Assembly (NCBI RefSeq): GCF_000967425.1
Contig: NZ_FO082820.1
Span: 1,798,001 to 1,862,000, forward strand
DNA: 64,000 bases
Origin: Pseudorhizobium banfieldiae
GTDB lineage: Bacteria; Pseudomonadota; Alphaproteobacteria; Rhizobiales; Rhizobiaceae
Reading direction: 5' to 3'
A program made the translations under genes and the position numbers. This document shows, piece after piece, positions 59,126 through 64,000 of this stretch. The notes beneath the pieces were generated by a model. That model did no database searches. It was not told where the DNA came from and worked only from the letters and a program-made list of their open reading frames with translations. Each line of letters begins with the position of its first letter. Positions within the stretch are counted from its first letter, which is position 1.

Positions 59126-59734
59126 CTACCACATTGTGGCCGCCGCGCGTCCCGCCCATTCGCGGTCATAAGTCGCCTGATCGAAACCCGCCTTCGCGGC
59201 TTTCAGCATTGCGCCGGCGCTCGGCAAGGTCGCCGGATCAACGAACCTCTCGGCGTTCCAGAGTTGTGCCCGCATGATCGCTCTCGCACACTGAAAGTAG
59301 ACTTCACCGATCGTGATCACGATCACCGAGCGGGGATGATGCCCGTCCGTCTCAAAGCTCTCCAGCAGCGACGGCTCGACGGATACGACGGCCGAACCGT
59401 TGACACGCATCGCCGTGTTTGACCCGGGAATGAGGAACATCAGCGCCACCCTCGGGTCCCGGATGATGTTCATCAGCGAATCGACACGGTTGTTGCCGCG
59501 CCAGTCAGGCATGAGAAGCGTTTTCGAGTCCTGAACGCGGACGCAGTTCCCGGTGTCGCCCCGCGGCGAGCAATCCAGCCCCTCAGGGCCTACCGTCGCC
59601 AGAGCCATGAACGGCGAAGCTTCGATCATCGAACGATATTCCGGCGTCAGCATCCCCGTGACCTTGGCGACCGAGGCTTCGGTCACGTCGGCGTAGATCT
59701 GTCGAAGGTCTTCGATCGTCCGGATGATCGTCAT
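59126..59734 (-). CDS. PNPOx-like FMN-binding protein
   Basis: A 202-residue split-barrel protein of the pyridoxamine 5'-phosphate oxidase superfamily. Key parts are MIEASPFMALATVGPEGLDC, SPRGDTGNCVRV, PDWRGNNRVDSLMNIIRDPR and MFLIPGSNTAMRVNGSAVV. The family includes flavin- or F420-dependent reductases and heme-degradation proteins; this subgroup has no known reaction, and it is unlikely to be the true PdxH. The ATG at 59734 has AGGAG upstream. The alpha/beta hydrolase gene ends 67 bases upstream, so the two may be co-transcribed. Confidence 0.85.
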   Translation of the reverse strand: MTIIRTIEDLRQIYADVTEASVAKVTGMLTPEYRSMIEASPFMALATVGPEGLDCSPRGDTGNCVRVQDSKTLLMPDWRGNNRVDSLMNIIRDPRVALMFLIPGSNTAMRVNGSAVVSVEPSLLESFETDGHHPRSVIVITIGEVYFQCARAIMRAQLWNAERFVDPATLPSAGAMLKAAKAGFDQATYDREWAGRAAATMW

Positions 59735-59800
59735 TCTGCCGCATCTCCTGTCTGGGTAACCCGCCATGGACGTTACGACGGCAGATCGGGGCAATCAACG

Positions 59801-60715
59801 TCACGTGGCAGAGTTGCGGCTATCCTCGCCTTGAACGTCGGTGAGAAACGTCGCCACGACCCCTATCACCTCCGGTGCGCTGATGATCCTGCGATGGCCA
59901 TAACCATTCGCCCAGTGAACTCTTGCCGACGGCACCGCGGTGTAGCGCCGTGCATGCTCCGGATCGACCTCCTTGTCGTCTTCTGCGTGGACGACGAGCA
60001 ACGGCTTGCACAGCCTCTGCGCGATTGGAACGCCGTCGAATTCGGATAAGGCCGCACCCGCCACTGTCTCGGCATGGCGCACGAGGTTCCGGCGCATCGA
60101 CTCGCTGAGGCCGACGAAATCGGAGAATCCGTCGAAAAGCCACTCGATTCTGCTGGGTGCCCCGATCACGGCCATTCGGCCCGGGTTGAATTGTCCGGCG
60201 TCAGGCATGATGCCGCCGGCTGCAAGTACCAGACTGGCTCCTCCAAAGGAGTGTCCCACCGCACCATCGAACGGTCCGAATCGCCTCTCCGCTTCAACGA
60301 TCGCCTCTACGGCCATGCGGATGTTGAGGTGTCGTCCGCTCGAGTGTCCATGGCCGGGAAGATCCAGAACGACAACCTCGGCACCCGTCGACGCAAGCCC
60401 TGCCGCCAGCGACGAGATATAGGCGGCCGATGAGCCCCAGCCATGAACGACCAGAAACCGCTTGCTCGCCTCCCTATGCTGACCTGCGAAAAGATACGCC
60501 ATTACTCTTGCCTTCCCCACTCGAAACGGCATGGTCTTGGCAGCATCAAGCCGTTGGCGGCCCTGAGCGTGGACCTGGCGAGCCTTCGGCCCAGCCGGCC
60601 GGCGCGGTGGCGTGCGACAGAACAGTTCGAATGCAAGGCGCGCCGTCACCTGGGGTGCATATCTGCTGCCGACGCTGATAACAGGACGGATGACCTTGAG
60701 TGCAATCGGTGTCAT
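59801..60715 (-). CDS. Alpha/beta hydrolase
   Basis: A 304-residue serine hydrolase fold. It has the oxyanion strand FLVVHGWGSSAAYISSLAAG, the nucleophile elbow GHSFGGASL (Ser in the middle), an acid in VVHAEDDKEV and a His in GYGHRRIISAPE. The N-terminal 60 residues (ISVGSRYAPQVTARLAFELF) resemble a membrane-associated lead. Substrate unknown; esterase or lipase activity is likely. Its promoter region is shared with the divergent MarR gene and contains a palindrome, so it is likely controlled by that regulator. Confidence 0.85.
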   Translation of the reverse strand: MTPIALKVIRPVISVGSRYAPQVTARLAFELFCRTPPRRPAGPKARQVHAQGRQRLDAAKTMPFRVGKARVMAYLFAGQHREASKRFLVVHGWGSSAAYISSLAAGLASTGAEVVVLDLPGHGHSSGRHLNIRMAVEAIVEAERRFGPFDGAVGHSFGGASLVLAAGGIMPDAGQFNPGRMAVIGAPSRIEWLFDGFSDFVGLSESMRRNLVRHAETVAGAALSEFDGVPIAQRLCKPLLVVHAEDDKEVDPEHARRYTAVPSARVHWANGYGHRRIISAPEVIGVVATFLTDVQGEDSRNSAT

Positions 60716-60733
60716 GGTGGAGCACCTTCATTA

Positions 60734-60749
60734 TGTTCAATGCTGAACA
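60734..60749. promoter_or_regulatory. Palindrome, likely MarR operator
   Basis: TGTTCA-ATGC-TGAACA is a perfect 6+6 inverted repeat with a four-base spacer. It lies in the 47-base gap between the divergent hydrolase and MarR genes, about 14 bases before the MarR ATG. A further TGAACA half-site occurs at 60764-60769, inside the MarR start. Confidence 0.7.
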
Positions 60750-60762
60750 ATAAAGTACAAGA

Positions 60763-61239
60763 ATGAACAAAGATCAATCCCTTCCCTGGGACCACCCACG
60801 GTTCAAGAGCTGGATCGCCGTTGCCCGAGCCTGCCAGCTGATGCAGTCGGCGCTGGCGCGCGATTTGTCACCGCTCGACATCAAGCCGCCGCATCTGGAT
60901 ATTCTCGTCAACCTTTTTCGCTTTGAAGGCATCTCCCAGCAGGAACTGGCTCACAAGCTGCTTGTCGGACGATCCAACGTCAGCATGACCTTGCCCCAGC
61001 TGGAACGCCGTGGACTGATCGAACGCCGCGGAGACAAACGGGACAAGCGCGTCCTGCGCCTCTTTCTCACGAAGGAGGGCCGGCGGGTGACGGAAGAAGG
61101 AATGCGAATCCAAACCGCGCTGATTAACAGCATCCTGTCTGCAACCCCCATTGAGGAGTGCCTAGCCATAGGCGCCAACATGGAGCGCGTCGTAGCCGCA
61201 CTTCAGTCGGAGATGGGGGATGATCAAGGCGACGGCTAG
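60763..61239 (+). CDS. MarR-family transcriptional regulator
   Basis: A 158-residue winged-helix regulator. The DNA-binding part includes GISQQELAHKLLVGRSNVSM (recognition helix) and a wing ERRGDKRDKRVLRLFLTKEG. MarR proteins are usually repressors released by small phenolic or lipophilic ligands. It is divergent from the alpha/beta hydrolase and PNPOx-like pair with a palindrome between, the classic arrangement for local control. It ends three bases before the convergent DUF971 gene. Confidence 0.92.
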   Translation: MNKDQSLPWDHPRFKSWIAVARACQLMQSALARDLSPLDIKPPHLDILVNLFRFEGISQQELAHKLLVGRSNVSMTLPQLERRGLIERRGDKRDKRVLRLFLTKEGRRVTEEGMRIQTALINSILSATPIEECLAIGANMERVVAALQSEMGDDQGDG

Positions 61240-61242
61240 CGC

Positions 61243-61617
61243 TCAGCGCCTTGGCTGCAGCGGGTCGCGGCTGAGGCCCTTCGTCTCCAGCTCGCGCTCG
61301 TAGTCGGCGAAGAGCGTGCCGCCTTCCTGCCCGAGCTGGCGGAGATAGGACCATGTGTAGATGCCGCTGCTGTGACCGTCGTCGAACCCGATCCGCACCG
61401 CGTAATTGCCCGTCGGCGTAAGGCTGCCGATGGTCACGTCCCGCTTGCCGGGGACGGTGACCTTCTGCCCCGGTCCATGCCCCTGGACCTCGGCCGAGGG
61501 CGACAGCACCCGAAGCATCTCGGCCGGGAGCGGATAGGAGGCCTGATCGTTGAAGGTGACATGCAGAACCCGGCGGTCCTTCGAAACGCGCAGTTCGGTG
61601 GGCCAGATTTCGGTCAT
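61243..61617 (-). CDS. DUF971 protein (gamma-butyrobetaine hydroxylase-like N domain)
   Basis: A 124-residue protein made up of the DUF971/GBBH-like N domain: PTELRVSKDRRVLHVTFNDQ, then YPLPAEMLRVLSPSAEVQGH, and the family motif FDDGHSSGIYTWSYLRQLG. The domain occurs alone in bacteria and fused in hydroxylases and in the iron-sulfur carrier Mrp/ApbC; its stand-alone function is unresolved, with iron-sulfur or metal handling suggested. It is divergent from moaA, an iron-sulfur radical enzyme, with a 125-base gap. Confidence 0.9.
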   Translation of the reverse strand: MTEIWPTELRVSKDRRVLHVTFNDQASYPLPAEMLRVLSPSAEVQGHGPGQKVTVPGKRDVTIGSLTPTGNYAVRIGFDDGHSSGIYTWSYLRQLGQEGGTLFADYERELETKGLSRDPLQPRR

Positions 61618-61742
61618 GTTTTTGAGGCTCCATACGATAATCTATCGAGAACTAGAGGCTGATCCGTTCCTCCGCAAGCGGCGCTCGCCCTCTTGACGCA
61701 ACTGGCATAGCCGCCCACTTTGTCCCTTCAGGAGGACAAGCT

Positions 61743-62789
61743 GTGAATACACTGGCAGGACCACTCGGCAATGCCCGCCCGCTTGCAACCGCGGCAGGGC
61801 CGATGATCGACCCGTTCGGCCGCGCCGTCACCTATCTGCGGGTGTCGGTGACCGATCGATGCGACTTCCGCTGCACCTATTGCATGGCGGAGAACATGAC
61901 CTTCCTGCCGAAGAAGGACCTGCTGACGCTGGAGGAGCTGGACCGGCTCTGTTCCGCCTTCATCGCCAAGGGCGTGCGCAAGCTGCGACTGACCGGCGGC
62001 GAGCCGCTGGTGCGCAAGAATATCATGCACCTGGTACGCGCGCAGGGCCGCCATATCGAGGCGGGACATCTCGACGAACTGACCCTGACGACCAATGGTT
62101 CGCAACTCGCCCGCCACGCATCGGAACTGTACGACTGCGGCGTGCGGCGCATCAACGTATCGCTCGATACGCTAGACGCAGACAAGTTTCGGACCATCAC
62201 GCGCTGGGGTGAGCTCGATCGGGTGCTGGACGGTATCGAGGCTGCGCAGAAGGCGGGGCTAAGGATCAAGCTCAACGCGGTTGCTCTCAAGGGCTTCAAC
62301 GAGCACGAAATCCCGAGCATGCTGCGCTGGGCCCATGAACGCGGCATGGATCTGACAGTGATTGAGACCATGCCGATGGGCGAGATCGAGGAAGATCGTA
62401 CGGACCGCTATCTGCCGCTCTCGAAGCTGCGGGCCGATCTCGAGCAGCAGTTCACGCTGAACGACATTCCGTTCAAGACCGGCGGGCCAGCGCGCTACGT
62501 TGAGGTCGCGGAAACTGGCGGCCGACTGGGCTTCATCACCCCGATGACCCACAATTTCTGCGAAAGCTGCAATCGGGTCCGCCTCACCTGCACGGGCACA
62601 CTCTACATGTGCCTCGGACAGAACGACGCCGCGGACCTGCGCACGGCGTTACGAGCCTCCGACGACGATGCCTATCTTTCCGCCGCTATCGACGAGGCAA
62701 TCCTGCGTAAGCCTCAAGGGCACGATTTCATCATCGACCGCAACAATCGCCCGGCCGTGCCACGCCATATGAGCGTCACCGGAGGCTGA
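61743..62789 (+). CDS. moaA: GTP 3',8-cyclase MoaA
   Basis: First step of molybdenum cofactor synthesis: radical SAM rearrangement of GTP. The 348-residue protein carries the radical SAM cluster motif [13 protein letters not shown] (CxxxCxxC), [13 protein letters not shown], and the C-terminal second cluster motif [14 protein letters not shown] with a further Cys in LYMCLG. The protein ends in the expected Gly-Gly (TGG). It starts with GTG after AGGAGGACAAG. Other cofactor genes in the window (mobA, mobB, the 9.6-15.3 kb operon) are not adjacent. Confidence 0.96.
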   Translation: MNTLAGPLGNARPLATAAGPMIDPFGRAVTYLRVSVTDRCDFRCTYCMAENMTFLPKKDLLTLEELDRLCSAFIAKGVRKLRLTGGEPLVRKNIMHLVRAQGRHIEAGHLDELTLTTNGSQLARHASELYDCGVRRINVSLDTLDADKFRTITRWGELDRVLDGIEAAQKAGLRIKLNAVALKGFNEHEIPSMLRWAHERGMDLTVIETMPMGEIEEDRTDRYLPLSKLRADLEQQFTLNDIPFKTGGPARYVEVAETGGRLGFITPMTHNFCESCNRVRLTCTGTLYMCLGQNDAADLRTALRASDDDAYLSAAIDEAILRKPQGHDFIIDRNNRPAVPRHMSVTGG

Positions 62790-62844
62790 GCCCGCAGGTA
62801 CGCTTCCCTTTTGTTTCACAGTAATCTATAGCGGACACAAGAAC

Positions 62845-62864
62845 GGGCGCGGTTACCCACGCCC
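62845..62864. terminator. Possible terminator between moaA and dksA
   Basis: GGGCG (62845-62849) pairs with CGCCC (62860-62864), with outer ACAA/TTGT able to extend it. It lies between convergent genes; T runs are short, so it is a weak call. Confidence 0.4.
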
Positions 62865-62891
62865 AGTTGTCTCATGCAATGGTGAAGCTAC

Positions 62892-63311
62892 CTATTCGTC
62901 GCGATAGACCTTCTCGCGGCGCTCATGGCGCTCCTGGGCCTCGATCGACAATGTCGCAATCGGACGGGCATCAAGACGCTTGAGGCCGATCGGCTCGCCG
63001 GTTTCCTCGCAGAAGCCGTAGGTGCCGTCTTCGATGCGCTGCAAGGCGGCGTCGATCTTGGAGATCAACTTTCGCTGCCGGTCGCGAGCGCGTAGTTCGA
63101 TCGCCCTGTCGGTCTCCGAAGAGGCCCGATCGGCGAGATCCGGATGGTTTGCACTTTCTTCCGCGAGATGGTCCAGCGTCTCGCGCGCCTCCCTGAGGAT
63201 GTCGTTCTTCCAGGCGATCAGCTTCGCCCTGAAATACGCCCTCTGGTTCGCATTCATGAACTCATCGTCTTCCGAGAGGACATAATTGCTAAGATCGATC
63301 TTCTCACTCAA
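62892..63311 (-). CDS. dksA: RNA polymerase-binding protein DksA
   Basis: A 139-residue secondary-channel regulator that works with ppGpp on rRNA and amino-acid promoters. The coiled coil has FRAKLIAWKNDILREARETL and RASSETDRAIELRARDRQR with the tip acidic residues. The zinc-finger region reads YGFCEETGEPIGLKRLDARP then ATLSIEAQE, so three of the four zinc cysteines are missing, as in other alphaproteobacterial forms. The start appears to be TTG at 63311, seven bases after GGGAG, giving the family start SEKIDLSNYVLSEDDEF; ATG at 63332 is less likely. Confidence 0.94.
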   Translation of the reverse strand: MSEKIDLSNYVLSEDDEFMNANQRAYFRAKLIAWKNDILREARETLDHLAEESANHPDLADRASSETDRAIELRARDRQRKLISKIDAALQRIEDGTYGFCEETGEPIGLKRLDARPIATLSIEAQERHERREKVYRDE

Positions 63312-63579
63312 CGCGATTCTCCCGAAGAACATCTCAAGGCGGGCTCTATATCCCAATCGGCTACTGCGGTTCAAGCCTGTTGGGTGCTTTACGGCAATTT
63401 TTAAAACTGTCGCAATATTGGGCTAAGAGCCTAGGATTTAACCAGTTTATTCTTTGAAGCCTCGACCATCTACTCTCTCACTTGCCTCCCGCCCCACCAT
63501 TACGTTGCCGACCATGGTCATGGTTGACGTCGTTCTTCCCCACGGTTACCCATCGACTGAACCGCTCCTCAGGCCATCG

Positions 63580-64000
63580 ATGAACATGATCTCCCAGCCC
63601 CTCACCCGCGTTTATCTGCTGCGTCATGCAAGGTCTGCCTGGGCGCAGCCCGGTGAACGGGATTTCGACAGGCCGCTGGACGACGAGGGCTATGCGGAAG
63701 CCGAAATCGTGGCGGAGAAGGCCCTGGATCGGGGCTACAGGCCCGCGCGGGTTATCAGTTCAACCGCCCTGCGCTGCCGTCAGACCGCTGAAGCGATACG
63801 ACGTGCCCTCGATCAGGACCTGGAATTGGTGTTCATCGACGAACTCTACAACGCCCCGCTCGATGTCTATCTCGAAATTATCGCGTCTTCGACCGAAGCC
63901 GAATCCATGATGTTCATCGGTCACAACCCGACGATTGAGGAGGTATTTGAGAAGCTCGCTGGTGCCGATACCACCGCGGCCGCGATCCCGACCGGCTACC
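63580..64000 (+). CDS. SixA-like histidine phosphatase, 3' part missing
   Basis: Histidine phosphatase superfamily protein with the active-site motif VYLLRHARSAWAQ (RHG-type catalytic His), FDRPLDDEGYAEAEIVAEKA, STALRCRQTAEAIRR with the second phosphate Arg, and FIGHNPTIEEV with the second catalytic His. SixA removes phosphate from histidine phosphotransfer domains or PTS proteins. Only the first ~140 residues are in the window. Starts at 63580 and 63586 are plausible; in-frame ATGs at 63514 and 63520 would add a non-conserved leader. Confidence 0.85.
   Translation, partial: MNMISQPLTRVYLLRHARSAWAQPGERDFDRPLDDEGYAEAEIVAEKALDRGYRPARVISSTALRCRQTAEAIRRALDQDLELVFIDELYNAPLDVYLEIIASSTEAESMMFIGHNPTIEEVFEKLAGADTTAAAIPTGY

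Overview
The window is a continuous stretch of GC-rich alphaproteobacterial chromosome, most likely from the Rhizobiales and probably the family Rhizobiaceae. I base this on the hybrid kinase CckA, the F1-ATPase zeta-type inhibitor (DUF1476), a DksA with a single cysteine, a class II DAHP synthase, the purC-purS-purQ-purL arrangement, and a TTG-N11-CAA LexA-type site in front of recA. No insertion sequence, prophage, CRISPR array, rRNA or tRNA was seen. About 60 genes are packed closely and almost all are core metabolism. The first gene (anmK) and the last (a SixA-like phosphatase) are cut by the window edges.

Layout. 1-9.6 kb: anmK and tyrS diverge; then an AsmA-like envelope protein, a one-cysteine peroxiredoxin, an M23 peptidase, a DEAD-box helicase and a Nudix hydrolase. 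9.6-15.3 kb: a seven-gene leftward operon (flavin reductase, MoxR ATPase, VWA/CoxE-like protein, split XdhC, a molybdopterin-binding/nucleotidyltransferase fusion, TfoX) that resembles the maturation set of CO-dehydrogenase/xanthine-dehydrogenase enzymes but has no structural gene nearby. 15.4-27.6 kb: an orphan periplasmic binding protein, rpe, purB, the purine genes purC-S-Q-L with a lipoprotein and a PagL-like deacylase between purQ and purL, then bolA, grxD and an MFS exporter. 27.6-31 kb: an inositol-phosphatase-type enzyme and three poorly known genes (exported hydrolase, membrane methyltransferase, membrane hydrolase). 31.2-36 kb: recA, alaS and ttcA.

36.2-45.4 kb: a pseudouridine-degradation operon (psuK, psuG, EamA transporter), cckA, a divergent FliO-like membrane protein, and a large chemoreceptor. 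45.6-49 kb: four overlapping genes (EamA and MFS exporters, mobA, mobB). 49-57.9 kb: class II DAHP synthase, gor, a DUF2059 protein, rpiA, gph, an L,D-transpeptidase and fumC. 58-64 kb: a diguanylate cyclase, a PNPOx-like protein, an alpha/beta hydrolase divergent from a MarR regulator, a DUF971 protein, moaA, dksA and the partial phosphatase.

A recurring theme is molybdenum cofactor: moaA makes the precursor, mobA/mobB add GMP, and the 9.6-15.3 kb operon looks like a dedicated CMP/sulfuration and insertion route for a molybdenum hydroxylase encoded elsewhere. Translation starts are unusual in that six genes appear to start with TTG. I saw no clearly new multi-gene system. The best leads are the orphan maturation operon, the structured purS-purQ spacer, the perfect inverted repeat in the cckA leader, the FliO-like neighbour of cckA, and the overlapping membrane hydrolase/methyltransferase pair.
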